A DNA stretch of 64,000 nucleotides from Ceratothoa steindachneri (GCA_963969495.1 OZ018329.1:150720502-150784501), one strand, 5' to 3'. Positions 1 through 11,180 are shown, counted from the stretch's first letter. Notes: generated by a model from the sequence alone, not told the origin. Numbers and translations: made by a program.

Positions 1-675
1 CTGAATCCTCTTTTTGGCTAGGCATCTCATTGAACTCCTGTTCAGATACTGAAGTTCCGGACTCCTTTGGAGTATTTTGCTCCATTGGTAACTCTGAAAG
101 CTTCTTCCCATAAACAGAACAAAGCTTATCATCTTTGCTAAGAAGAGATGAGAACTTCTACAAAAGCTGAGCAGAAACATTTCTTAGGTCTTTCTTTTGC
201 AGGGATTTATGCATCTTCAGCGGATCGCTGCAGTACTTTTCGATTCGCCATCTTAATGAAACAGAGCCTAAAAAAGATCCAAATAGTAAATTACTGTTTA
301 TAAACAATATACAATAAATTAATTAAAATAAACACCTATATAAATGATTGAAGTAATTATATTTAAAATTGCCAATATACAATATCAATATAGCTGTTCC
401 AATCATTATATTGCCCTAGAAAATTAGTAAGCAAAGAAAGAAGTGCATAATAATTGTCAAGTATTATATTTTAGTAGAAATAGGTCAAAGTTTAGGTGCA
501 AAGGGCTGTAGATTGGTAGACTTGTTTATAACTAACAAATATTTTCATTAGCGCTTTTTAAGATTTGATTCTTCATAAATTTGCAGAGAAGTGGACAAAA
601 CACAAGAAAAAAGTAGGTACCTATTCAATGATCAACATTATTTTTAATTATTTTCAAGTTTTCGCAGTCCAGCGC
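1..675. other. AT-rich DNA, no gene recognised
   Basis: I see no recognisable gene or repeat family here. On the minus strand, bases 1 to about 135 read open and could encode a short polar peptide, but the frame meets stops further upstream and I recognise no domain. The rest is AT-rich with short runs and frequent stops in all frames. Confidence 0.3.
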
Positions 676-989
676 TTCAACCCTAATAGCTATTAAGTTA
701 GCTAATGGCTACATCATAATGCATTGCTGAGAATAGGTTTATTACACTCTTAGTTTAATTTTTCTTCCATACCTATTTTTGGAGGGTATAGCTACCTATA
801 TTCTGCAGGTACATTCAGTTTTGATCAAGTTTTTCAACCCTAATAGCTATTAAGTTAGCTAATGGCTACATCATAATGCATTGCTAAGAATAGGTTTATT
901 ACACTCTTAGTTTAATCTTTCTTCCATACCTATTTTTGGAGGGTATAGCTACCTATATTCTGTAGGTACATTCAGTTTTGATCAAGTTA
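676..989. repeat. Two-copy 157-bp tandem duplication
   Basis: Two direct copies lie head to tail, at 676-832 and 833-989. Both begin TTCAACCCTAATAGC and end at TTGATCAAGTT. They differ by only a few substitutions, for example ctgagaa versus ctaagaa and tctgcag versus tctgtag. The repeat is non-coding. The near identity indicates a local duplication younger than the surrounding decayed elements. Confidence 0.9.
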
Positions 990-1918
990 AAGGATTTGGT
1001 GAAAATTGCCTTCTCTCATTTGAAATAGCTTGGCATAGTAAAAATATGTCATCAAACAAAAGTCACGATTATTTAAAGAGAGTTCATTTTAGATGCCTAA
1101 TAAGTAATAAATCATTCTCCTCCTTTTCATAATATAAGAATTTGCTAGGTAGGTAGCTGTATAAAATCATTAGGTATTTAAAAATTAGCAAAAATAAATA
1201 ACAAAATTACACACCTGTAAATTATTTTAGGATTTGCAGATAATCTCACAATTAATATTAAGTAGGTAGTTTAGAAGATATCTTGAAATTATTTTAATTT
1301 ATATATTGAAGACATAAATGATATTGGTATCTGAAAAACATATATTAATTAGTTAAGGATTAATGAAAGGCAGTTAAAGACTGCTTTTCATGTTACATTG
1401 ATTTGGCAAGATTACCTATATAAGGTAGGACCTAGGTATATAAGGTGTATATAGGCATTGATGTATTATTTATTGATTCAAAAAGATTATATAAGAGGTA
1501 TATGCTATCAACTCACACAATAGCCCACTCTGCAAGGGGGTGAGTACAGGGCCGGCAGAACCAGCTGCTGCCATTTGAGGCCACTTCTCCCATCTAGTGG
1601 CCCAACAGCCTATCACATGGCATAAAATGGATAGAGATTGAAAGGAGAAAGGGGAAGTGAGGAAGGTGTGGATGGAGATGAAGCACATTGTTAAAAACCC
1701 ACGGGACTTTGTTCCCTCCCTTCTCTGCCCTGATCTGGGATAGTTCGGTGAGAAGAAGCTGGTCAGCATCTACCTTGTGAAATTAGAGGCCAACCAGAGA
1801 AAGTTGAATGAGGGGTTGTAGGGAAAGTAAGGAAGTAGGGTTGAAACGCAGGCTCTCTGAAAGAGAATGGACGGGTGCTGAGTCCCATCAGCACAGTGGC
1901 CAGGAAGGCAAATCATCG
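990..1918. other. Unassigned DNA upstream of the solo LTR
   Basis: No domain is recognisable on either strand. About 1,000-1,480 is AT-rich. About 1,500-1,918 is more GC-rich and has short open frames on both strands that match nothing I know. The last part directly flanks the solo LTR and may belong to the 5' region of the LINE-alpha copy that starts downstream. That link is inference. Confidence 0.3.
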
Positions 1919-2779
1919 TGTGGTGGAGCGAATGTGAGTGTGTGTAAAAAGGCCATTCTCCCACTCCTTTTCTCAGTACCCTATCCCTCCCTCTGTAAAA
2001 ATGTGTGTGTGTCTGAATGGGAATGGGTTTGTTTTGTTTTTGTTTATTTTATGTATAAAATGATTACCATGTTTTTCTTTCTTTCCAGGCGCCATATTCT
2101 GGAAAGATAGTAGCTAGTTTTGATATATCACTATAATTAAAACAAAATAGTACTTTGTTTAAAAGAATCTTTTATCAAAAGATTATATGTTGAGGATTGT
2201 GTGGATATACATTTAGAGGTAAGCTAGTCGATAAATTTACTCGGGTAATGCCCACTTATTAGTTTCCCTTCCATGTATAAGTAAATGGGTCATAAACGGA
2301 GGATATATCTCTTCTACAGAGAGTGGAACCTTGGACAGACGGCAAGAAGGGTTCTCTAGACGAGTGCTCCGCCCAGCCCTGAGACGGAGGGCTTTCATAC
2401 CTCGCTAGGCACCTGCCTCCTTTTATGTTAGCCTACTACCACCCACCTCCAGCACACAAGTGATAGTGCGTGCCCCTTTTCGTTCGGTTGTTGCTGTGTT
2501 TTTTTTATGTTTTGTGTAGATATATAATTAAATTTGTTGTATTCGCCTGTTAGAAAATTCTCTTTTGGTATCCTATTTGGATTGGGGAATTTGGCCTCAT
2601 TTTGAAGTGTGCACACTTCCCTTGTAAATATAAATTGCTGTAAATATAACTGTATTCTTTTGTAAGTAAAGGGACTGTATATACAATCCGTTTCATTCTC
2701 CCTCGATTTCTCACGTCCGGACAGTGTAGGAAGCGGGTTGGATCGATTGGGATTAGAGATATATTTTTGGCCCGCTACA
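1919..2779 (+). mobile_element. Solo LTR of the Gypsy-A family
   Basis: An 861-bp LTR begins TGTGGTGGAGCGAATG and ends CGGCC-type sequence plus CTACA, matching the LTRs of Gypsy-A at 14,200 and 22,180. It is flanked by a perfect 4-bp duplication ATCG (1915-1918 and 2780-2783). No internal sequence remains, so this is a solo LTR from recombination between the two LTRs of one insertion. It is closer to the B/D LTR subtype (GGAGCG start, about 860 bp) than to the 754-783-bp subtype of Gypsy-A. Confidence 0.92.
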
Positions 2780-3029
2780 ATCGCACCCCTTATGGGGTGG
2801 GGGTATGGGGAAAAGGCATGGTACGCATTGGATGGACACCATCTAAGCCGGGCTAGGGTTGACGTGTTGTAGCAGGAGTTAGATAGTTTCATTGGGTCTG
2901 CAGGCGGGAAACTAGTTACTGATAGTGGTCAGGGAAATATAAGAGTTTAGGGTGGGGCAGGGAAAGGAAAGATATGCAGAGGAGATAGAGAGGAAGGTAT
3001 ATATTCTAAAAGAAGTGCTTCAGGAATAG
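2780..3029. other. Probable LINE-alpha 5' region, non-coding as seen
   Basis: This stretch separates the solo LTR from the first recognisable LINE endonuclease codons. It is GC-richer than its surroundings. No domain is visible. Its position suggests a degraded 5' UTR or ORF1 of LINE-alpha, which is inference from context only. Confidence 0.3.
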
Positions 3030-3584
3030 GAGGACTGAATTGTCTTTATACCAATGCTCGTAGTCTTTGAAATAAGAAAGATGAGTTATTTAGTTATATT
3101 ATTGATGAAGATATAGATATGTGTAATAGAATCATAGGTTAATGAAAATAAATTTAATGACAACATAAGTGAATTGGAACTACAGGGTTATGATATGTAT
3201 ATTAGTCAAAGGAGAGATATGACTGGTGGTGGGTTGATTATTTATATCAGAAATCTAAATAATTCTATAAAGCAAGAAGTTGAGTCACTGTGGATAGATA
3301 TTAGGGTCAGTAAAAATAGGATAATACACTTGGGAGCCTTTTATAGACCATCCAGACAGATTGATTGTATTGATGAGCTAATGATCAGGAAAATAAGGAA
3401 AGGATGTGGAGTAGATACAGTTATTCTTGGTGTCTTTAATTTAAATTCTGTAGTCTGGAAAAATATGATAAGAAGGGATAGAGCAAGTTGTAAGTTTATA
3501 GAATTCTTTGAGCAAATTTTTTTTACTCAATTTGCTAATAAGCCAACAAGGGGTGCCAATATATTAGATCTGGCTCTTTCAAAT
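3030..3584 (+). pseudogene. LINE-alpha AP endonuclease fragment (N-terminal part)
   Basis: The plus strand encodes the start of an APE-type LINE endonuclease. A CLYTNARSL-like start lies at about 3035, followed by a TGA. The open part at 3174-3584 carries TGGGLIIYIRN, GAFYRPSRQ, a VFNLNS segment where GDFN is expected (the acidic residue is changed), and ILDLALSN just before the break. The frame breaks off where a minus-strand LTR element has landed and resumes at 5956 with a SDHQMV motif, so one endonuclease was split by the insertion. In this enzyme family the domain nicks target DNA for target-primed reverse transcription. Stops and the altered GDFN show it is inactive. Confidence 0.85.
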
Positions 3585-4090
3585 TGTAGCGGGCCTCGAA
3601 CCTACAATCTAGCCCCAATCTATCCAACCCACTTCCTACACTAAGTCGGACGTGAGAAATTGAGGGAGAAATGAAACGGATTGTATATACAGTCCTTTAT
3701 TTACAAAAGTATGGATATATATATATATATATATTTCTATATATATATAGAACATTCTGTGCGAATACTACCATTAAAATTTTTTTTCTCTTATTCAAAA
3801 CCAAAAAATATTTACAAAAAATACAAACAAACAAACAAGAGAGGCCTTTATCTCAAGTGGTACCACGCTTTTATATTTAGGGTCCCCTGGGGAAAAGTCT
3901 TGCCAGTTGTCACTCATTGTGGACAAAATTGTTGCGTGTGTTTAAGGGTCTGCTGCCCCCGAGCTTGATATAATATAAAGTGATCCAATCACGGTCTTAA
4001 GGCTATTAAAACCTTCCTGTCCAAATGAATTATAATATGGATGTATGCTAAATTCAATTATATTATTCCAAAAATTTTATAACCAGGACC
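3585..4090 (-). repeat. Truncated 3' LTR of the minus-strand element
   Basis: The plus-strand start TGTAGCGGGCC is the reverse complement of the Gypsy-A LTR end. The sequence parallels the other LTR at 5121-5700, including the GAGAGGCCTTTATCTC and TGTCACTCATTGTGGAC blocks. It stops near 4090, about 250 bp short of the expected U3 start, where gag sequence begins. An (AT)n tract lies at about 3712-3746. Confidence 0.8.
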
Positions 4091-4990
4091 GTATCAAGGA
4101 ACTTCCTCATCAATTGCTTACATTCATTCACACCATCATGACCATACCTCTTTCTCGCCATACTCTCAAGCCTATGTGCATACATGTTCACATTTTCACT
4201 CTTCCCCATTCGAACCTTCTCATATTCATTCCCCCTTTTATACTTCACACACTCTTTCATTCATTTCACCTGCCCAATCAGTCTCTCCTTCACCACCTCA
4301 TACTTCAAGAATTCTAACACTTTTCCATCCAAACACTCCCCTAAAACATTTACCCAGTGCCCCATATTCTCCGGGTACTTCGGCTTAAAATATTGTTCAA
4401 ACCCCCCGAAGAACTTTCCCATACTCTTACTACCATTCAATTTAAACCTATCAATTTTGAGACTTCCCAAATCAAAGTACCTTTCCCCACATTCACTTCA
4501 CTCACACTCATGACAATCATACATTGACTTTCTTCTTTATCCGAAGAGAGAGAGTCAACACTCTTACCTCTCATCTTACTATCCTTACCATTCAAACCAT
4601 TCATCCTTCCCTTCTTACCTTCCACTCTTTTCTATTCACCTTTCCTACCACTCACAATCATCCTGTCCTCTCTAGACTCGCACACACTCACATTGATCCC
4701 ATTAGTCTTATCTCCTTCGGTCGGAGAAGGGGTCAAGATCAAGGGTCTTGGGGCCTGTCCTGGCCCCTTCATCATGTCATAGAGGTCCTGCATTCTTCTC
4801 ACAACCTCTGTTTGCCTCTAATCCATCTCCAACTTCATCCAATCAGTCTTTTCATTAATACCCACTATATCAGCTTTTAGTCTCTCAGTCACTGTCCTCA
4901 ACATTGTACATTCTTCCTCTTTCTTTCTCAATTCTAGCCTCAGTCGCACAATTTCATCATTGAGACCTTGCTCCACAGAAGCAATCTTCC
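4090..4990 (-). pseudogene. gag: Degenerate gag of the minus-strand Gypsy element
   Basis: Reverse-strand fragments match the Gypsy-A Gag: the acidic and basic coiled-coil N-terminus, RMQDLYDMM, a VNVGKGTLI block, DCLDGKVLEFL, ERLIGQVK, ESVKYKR-like sequence, NMYAHRLESMARKRYG and MRKFLDT. The frame is broken many times and the ATG position of Gypsy-A is not conserved. The sequence ends at MRKFLDT, where a deletion joins it to the 3' LTR, so the zinc-knuckle region and all of pol are lost. It is useful for comparison: at the site of the internal TGA of the Gypsy-A gag this copy has an Arg codon (AGA). Confidence 0.82.
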
Positions 4991-5100
4991 CAGGTTAGTA
5001 GAAAGGACATAAGAGGGGAAAAATGATCAATTACTCATGCAGCCTAAACTCTTTACTAAGTCTAATCCCGTCCAATCGTGTCACGCTCCTAGTTTCTCAC

Positions 5101-5118
5101 ATACCTATTCGGGCGCCA
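5101..5118 (-). promoter_or_regulatory. Primer binding site, tRNA-Lys type
   Basis: The reverse strand reads TGGCGCCCGAATAGGTAT, two bases after the LTR. It is nearly the same as the Gypsy-A PBS, and its first 15 bases match it. The conserved TGGCGCCCGAA core is the complement of a tRNA-Lys 3' end as used by many retroelements. Confidence 0.85.
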
Positions 5119-5120
5119 AA

Positions 5121-5955
<835 letters not shown>

Positions 5956-6777
5956 AAATGATGATCACTTAGTTCAGGAATTGACTGTCGGGGAAGCATT
6001 GGGGAATAGTGATCATCAGATGGTTTGTTTTGACTTTGGAATAGTGAAAGGTAGAATATCAAGAAACTTTAAATTTTTATAGAGCCGATTACGATAAACT
6101 GCACAGATTAGGTGGGATATAGAATTCAGTGGAAAGAATACTTATGAGATGTGGGACACTTTTAAGACTGTATTAAACATAGTCCAGGAGCAGTTATTCC
6201 AATGAAGGCTATTAGTAAGAAATGTAGGAAGCCATTGTGGTAGAATCAGGAGATATCTAGGAAAATTTCTAAGAAAAGGGCATACCAGAGATTACAGAGA
6301 GAAAGTAATTTTGACAATTTAAATCATTATAGATCAAACAGAAATGAGCTAAATAAGATTTTTAAGAAGAGCAAATGGGCGGTAGAAATTAATTTAGCTC
6401 AAAATAATAATAATGAGCCAAGAAAATTCTTTAGCCATTATAGAATTAATAACAAATCTAACAGTGATAAAATAAGGCCTATTAGATATGAAAGGGTTTG
6501 AAAGAATCTGATGAGGAAATAGTAGGTTCTTAATGATAATTTTTCTTCAGTATTTACAGAAGAGAATCCAGATAGATTAATTGATGATAATTCTAGGTCA
6601 AGGAGGGTAGTGTTGGATATCATTAATGTGAACAGGGAAATAATTAAAGGGCTTATTTTGGAGTTAAATACTAGTAAGTCATCTGGCCCAGACAACATTC
6701 ATTCTAGGTTACTCAAAGGTGTAGATAGTATCACAGTAGCTCTTGAGAAGATATATACTAGATCACTAGAGTTTGGA

Positions 6778-6950
6778 ACATGAATCATGTCCCCTCTAAG
6801 AAACCTATGCTTAACTGAAAACATGTTAAGTTCCTTTGATCTATTTTCATAACTCTTATTAGTTAGACTAGAAATTAATCTGGTCACCATTCGTTGAATA
6901 CCTTTGAGTAAATCCATATCCCCTACATAATACTGGGTCCAGGCAGTGTA
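6778..6950 (-). mobile_element. Antisense LINE C-terminal fragment
   Basis: A reverse-strand frame reads as the C-terminal part of a CR1-type LINE: a DMDLLKGIQRMVTRLI block like the family DINLLESVQRRATKII, then LNMFSVKHRFLRGDMI. It replaces sense-strand LINE-alpha sequence between SLE (about 6775) and the QCIEAKN region (about 6950). This suggests an inversion with deletion within the element or a small antisense insertion. I cannot tell which. Confidence 0.7.
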
Positions 6951-7049
6951 TTGAGGCAAAAAATAGAGCAAATATGGTGCTAGGATACATTAAGAGGAAT
7001 GTTAGCTACAAGAGTAAAGAGGTTATTCTTAAACTCTACAACTCATATG

Positions 7050-7803
7050 AGGCACTCGGCAAGAAAAGGGTAGAAAGCGCCAAAAAGAGAAGTAGGAAAA
7101 AATTGAATTGAAGTTTGGAAACATGTAAATGACCATATATCACTTAATTTTAAAGCTAGAAGGATCAGGGAAGGAGGGGTAGCTTATGCTCAGAGGAACA
7201 AGATGCCATTTTATTTTTTTATGAATAAAAAATGACACAGTGATGAATAAAATGAATATCATGGTCATTTACATAGTTTTCAAATCAAAATAATGCAATT
7301 TTCAACTCCAGAATGTTCTAAATGCATTTTAAATTATAACATGAGTTATAATCAACTGCATGACAACATTGGAAAATGATAAAAATGATGAATTATGGGA
7401 ATAAGATGAATAAAAACTTCAAAATTGTGATTTTTTCATGAAATTTTTGCTTCATAGACTTGAAAAGTATGATTAATGAGTATAAACAATGAATAATAAG
7501 ATGTAAAAAGCAAAAAAGATGAATACTGGTGCACAAGACAAATAATGATGAATAAAGATGAATAAAACCCTCATAATGGCATAGACGAAACAACAATGTG
7601 CTGGGCTCAGATGACTCAACAGCATCACCCCGAGATGTAAACAATGACGATGATTGCATAAATAGGACTTTTGACCCTACAGAAATTTTGAAAATGGACC
7701 AAACCACGGCAAAATGATAAAGTGCTATACCTACGGAGGCTGTTGGCGCAAATAACCGTATTTGGAAAAAGGTCGCTTTCTACCCTTTTCTTGCAGAATG
7801 CCT
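7050..7803. mobile_element. 754-bp non-autonomous TIR element with 6-bp TSD
   Basis: The left end AGGCACTCGGCAAGAAAAGG and the inverted right end AGGCATTCTGCAAGAAAAGG match over about 30 bp and continue GTAGAAAGCG in both. The element is flanked by CATATG at 7044-7049 and 7804-7809, and the LINE-alpha sequence closes up across it. It has no transposase, and the interior is AT-rich with repeated GATGAATAA-like words. An AG...CT terminus with a 6-bp duplication is what is described for Polinton/Maverick ends, but other cut-and-paste groups cannot be excluded. A longer reading (8-bp CTCATATG) is also possible because CATATG is palindromic. Confidence 0.8.
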
Positions 7804-8436
7804 CATATGTCAGGCCACATTTAGAGTAGTGAATACAAGTATGGTCAATGCATTTTAGACATGATATCAACCAGCTAAACTCAGTACAAAGGAATGGTAA
7901 CAAAAATAATACCTTCCCTAAAGCACCTTGAATAGGAAGATAGACTGAGGGTATTAAATATGTTCTTATTTGAAAGAAGATGTGTGAGGGGAGATACTAC
8001 ATGATTGAGCTTTTTAAAATCTGTTCTGTGATGGATTAGAAGGTAGTGATAGGACTAGGGGTCACCACTTAAAAATTAAAAAGCAGAAGTGGAGGTTGTA
8101 TGTTAGAAAATATTTTTTCACCAATAGTGGTAAATTACTGGAATAGTTTGCCACCTGAGACAGTAGATAGTCCAAACTTGAATGTTTTTAAATGCAGATT
8201 AGATTATTATATGGAGAGGGAGGGTTAACTTTTGGGGGGGTGGGGGATTCTGGACTAATTTCTATGGATGCAGCTTTTTATTATTGTATATTATGATTGA
8301 TTTGGATTTTGACGAGTCTTGGTGATTATGTTTTTTGTTTTTGACACATTCCTATGGATGGTTCAAATTGTATATTGTAAATGCATGATATGACACAATC
8401 CTATAGATGCATTTTGTGGGTGGGTTTTGACAGATA

Positions 8437-8476
8437 CGGATGACCTTTGATAGGCCCTTGTGGCTTTTGTCATCCG
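8437..8476 (+). other. LINE-alpha 3'-terminal hairpin
   Basis: CGGATGAC and GTCATCCG pair over 8 bp around a 24-base centre containing AGGCCC-TTGT-GGCTTT. It is followed by GAAATTATGTTA, the start of the (TTATG)n tail. The same hairpin recurs at every LINE-alpha 3' end in the window (9621, 13547-13590, 26538, 35780s, 43350s, about 50070, the last four on the minus strand). Its conservation at the very end fits a recognition structure for the reverse transcriptase, as known for L2/UnaL2-type LINEs. The function is inference. Confidence 0.8.
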
Positions 8477-8487
8477 TGAAATTATGT

Positions 8488-8691
8488 TACTGGCTGTCTG
8501 CCTCCATTCTCCACTGCTGCTGTCACCGATACTGGCTGTCTGCCTCCATTCTCCACCGCTGCTGTCACCGATACTGGCTGTCTGCCTCCATTCTCCACTG
8601 CTGCTGTCACCGATACTGGCTGTCTGCCTCCATTCTCCACTGCTGCTGTCACCGGTACTGGCTGGCTGCCTCCATTCTCCACTGTTGCCAT
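8488..8691. repeat. 42-bp minisatellite, five units
   Basis: Five head-to-tail units start at 8488, 8530, 8572, 8614 and 8656, each TACTGGCTGTCTGCCTCC... . Because 42 is a multiple of three, several frames on both strands stay open. Those open frames are a consequence of the period and not evidence of genes. The array sits directly on the LINE-alpha tail. Confidence 0.95.
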
Positions 8692-9470
8692 TACACCTCT
8701 CCTCTGTTCTTGTCCTTTTTATGATTCACACTCTCTCTCTTTCCCAGGGAAGACCTCTCACCGCATAAAAAAACTCTGATCCACTAGCCTCCTAGTTCTT
8801 CCCCTTAGCTTCGTGCCTTAGATGATAGTCCTTAGCCCCTTTTCTCCTTGTTCATGTCATGAGACAAACCAATGCTTTTCAGTTCCTGGTTAGTGCAATT
8901 TTTTAATTTATATGCATTCTTCATCACTTTCTTTTTCATCCCAGTGTCCAAAGTGACTAAAATAGGCCTAGGTTTAACATTTGGTCTTTCTTCTGATACA
9001 GGGATGTATTCTACGCCAATTCAGAACATAGCTTCATAAGTATTGATTTGTCCCTCTTAATTTTCTCTTCTCTTATATTTTGGTTTGTGTCACTTATCCA
9101 TACCTCAGGGTCATTATACATCACCAATTCCTTGACTCTGTTTAGCCTATCCTGGATTCTTGTTGTTGTCTCGGCAACAATTTTTCCCTTAGGTTGTGCA
9201 CCTCCCACATTTTCACATACCCTCTTGACCTCTGCCAACAAAGCATCCTTATATAATAGGTTGAGTAATTTGTGATGGGCAAATAGGTCCATTATAATCG
9301 AAAGGATCAAAATCACCCCCATCCTCAACAGCACTCATGAATTGGCCAGCCATCAAAAGATCTTCATCTGGTTCTGGACTGTGAACAGATGTAAAGTGCT
9401 CCAGTAACATGCCTGATGCTTCGCTATCATCAACAGTCATCTTTCAGTCCCTCTGCTCCAATTGTGCTAT
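8692..9470 (-). other. Unidentified region with two minus-strand open frames
   Basis: 8692-9010 shows no gene. On the minus strand, 9440-9249 reads a polar peptide (DDSEASGMLLEHFTSVHS) and 9334-9011 reads a second frame with an ETTTRIQDRLNRVKELV segment. The first resembles the linker that precedes RT in some LINEs, but no RT follows. I do not recognise either, and neither has convincing gene context. A relic of another mobile element is the most likely explanation. Confidence 0.35.
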
Positions 9471-10442
9471 CGGAACTCTAGATGATGTTGGAGATTTTAA
9501 TTTACCAGATATAAATTGGAACATTATGACTGCACCTGGATCTGAGAGGAACTATTCAAGATATTCGCAGATGACACTAAGGTATATAATGAAATCAAGG
9601 TACCTGGGATTTGATGGATACGGATGACCTTTGATAGGCCCTTGTGGCTTTTGTCATCCGGGAAATTATGTTATGTTATGTATTGTGAGATTGCAGGAAG
9701 ATATGAGGAGCATGGAGGAGTGGTCACATCAATGGTTAATATCACACAATGCAAGAAAGTGTTTTGTTCTGCATATAGGTAGTAATAATGAAGGAGCTGT
9801 ATATGAAATTAATGGAGCTGAAATTGCTTCTTCTGATGTTGAGAAAGACCTTGGAGTACTGGTCTCATCTGGATTGAAGTTTTGAGAAGCAGATTTCAGA
9901 GTGTGTGAAGAAAGCTAATTTTGTATTGAAGCAGATTAAGCAGAACTTTCAATTCTTGAATGTTGAGTCTGTAGGAATATTATATAAAGCTTGTTAGACC
10001 ACAACTTGAGTATGCTATTCAGGCATGGTGTCCTTACCTGCAGAAGGCTATAAAAAGAATGGAGGATGTTCAGAGAAGAGCTTCTAAGCTGGTACCAAGA
10101 TTTGGAGCATTAACCTATGAAGAGAGATTGGAGAGACCTGGGTGGACTACCCTTGAGGAGAGAAGAAAGAGGGGAAATATGATAGAGGTGTTCAAGATCA
10201 TGGGAGGATATGACTTTGTGTTTGAGCCCGAGGAGTTTTTCCAGCCTGCACAAGGGATTACTAGAGGTCATAACAAAAAACTCTTTAAGAAGAGATGCAC
10301 CAGAACTCTAAGGCAGAAGTTCTTCCCTCAAAGAGTCGTTGACCCATGGAATGATTTGCCAGGCGATGTTGTAAATTCCACCAGTGTAAACTCTTTTAAA
10401 ATTAAATATGATAAACATATAAGAGAACTAAATAATCACTAG
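9471..10442 (+). pseudogene. LINE-gamma relic: endonuclease scrap plus RT C-terminus
   Basis: A short endonuclease motif GDFNLPDINWN lies at about 9490-9522. After a large deletion, an FADDTKVYNEI RT active-site segment follows at about 9558-9600. A LINE-alpha 3' end is then inserted at 9609-9680. The RT thumb and C-terminal part follows, with LQEDMRSMEEWSHQW, KDLGVLVSS (then a frameshift), VRPQLEYAIQAWCP-like sequence around 10,000, and an open 127-aa frame at 10,059-10,442 with RASKLVPRF and FFPQRVVDPWNDLP. These are hallmarks of CR1-group LINEs. The family differs from alpha, beta and delta. Confidence 0.8.
9609..9680 (+). mobile_element. 72-bp LINE-alpha 3'-end insertion
   Basis: Only the last part of LINE-alpha is present: GGATTTGATGGATA, the CGGATGAC/GTCATCCG hairpin (9621-9660), and a (TTATG)2-3 tail. 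It interrupts LINE-gamma just after FADDTKVYNEI. It is an extreme 5' truncation, the size expected when reverse transcription stops soon after the 3' recognition structure. Confidence 0.85.
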
Positions 10443-10516
10443 CGAGGTGAGATTTTAAAGCACAGAGTGCATATTTCTTATTCTCACAGAAATTCAAATG
10501 GTGAGTTCAAAGCTAC

Positions 10517-10932
10517 AGCTCGAGACATCAGGTTCAATAGATGGTAAATATGAAGATTGGCGGCACGAACGATGGGACGCAAAATATTTCATCTCTGTTC
10601 TAATATGTTTCACCTTTTTGGAGTAAATTCAAGGGGACTGCTTGTGGGGGGTTTATCACTGTGCCCCCCCCCCCCTACCATGATCCTGAGTTTTCAATCA
10701 ATTGGGGAGGTCTGGGTATAATCATAATTGTTTATAGAATAATGTTCTAATATTTTTTTAATGTTTTTATTTAACCAAACATGCATGAATATGCATGCGC
10801 GGGTGAACGAAACATACACGCAAAGAAATACACTTTTTCAGACGCACCGCAATCTTCATGTTTAGCAAATCTCCAAGAATAATTACTTTATTTCTACTCA
10901 AAGCAAAAGCTCGAGACATCAGGTTCAATAGA
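10517..10932. mobile_element. MITE-like repeat M1 with 25-bp flanking direct repeats
   Basis: A non-coding element at 10,542-10,907 starts TGGTAAATATGAAGATTGGC and ends with a related inverted sequence (GCAATCTTCATGTTTAGCAAA). Inside are AACGATGGGACG, TTTCACC-TTTTTGGAGTAAAT, a C-run, and GATCCTGAGTTT-AATCAATTGGGG. The same order recurs at 23,167, 31,563, 39,974 and 54,125, partly inverted. A 25-base direct repeat AGCTCGAGACATCAGGTTCA... lies at 10,517-10,541 and 10,908-10,932. It is far longer than a usual MITE target duplication. No transposase is present. Confidence 0.7.
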
Positions 10933-11080
10933 CAATCATTAAATTATTGTTAAATTTATCAAAGATTAAAGTGATATATAAAGATACAACTCAACTTAGC
11001 CATTGAAAAAAAACATAGCTGCTCCCACACAACCCCAAACAGACATAAACAAATGTGCTGCATACAGTTTGGATGATGAT
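10933..11080. other. Spacer, nothing recognised
   Basis: About 150 bp of AT-rich sequence between the M1 repeat and the LINE-beta tail insertion. I see no feature in it. Confidence 0.3.
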
Positions 11081-11180
11081 ATAAGAACATAAGAACATAA
11101 GAAAAGAAGGAGACTGCAAAAGACCATTCATGGCCTACACTTGGCAGCTCCTGTAAACACTTGGCAGCTCCTGTAAACAC
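11081..11180 (-). mobile_element. LINE-beta 3'-end fragment, minus strand
   Basis: Reverse complement of the LINE-beta 3' terminus: (ATAAGAAC)n tail, GAAGGAGACTGCAAAAGACC, and CATTCATGGCCTACACTTGG. The last 21 bases (CACTTGGCAGCTCCTGTAAA) occur twice in a row, a small local duplication. It sits immediately upstream of LINE-delta. Confidence 0.85.

Larger units (their letters stand above)
5956..8500 (+). pseudogene. LINE-alpha continuation: endonuclease end, RT remnants, 3' UTR
   Basis: After the LTR element the LINE frame resumes with SDHQMVCFDFG (endonuclease end) at about 6000. Decayed linker and RT sequence follow, still alignable to the better minus-strand copy at 30593-31489. Then comes a C-terminal portion with KNRAN, GYIKRNVSYKSKEVILKLYNS near 6960-7040, and PSLKHLE-like and FFTN-like parts at about 7900-8225. 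The 3' UTR has repeated CCTATGGATG motifs and a terminal hairpin. Many stops and frameshifts, a small inverted LINE piece and a TIR element interrupt it. In the family this protein is a reverse transcriptase; this copy is dead. Confidence 0.82.

Noticed and set aside
1..250. Exon of a host gene on the minus strand
   Set aside because: A short polar open stretch without splice signals I could trust or any recognised domain.
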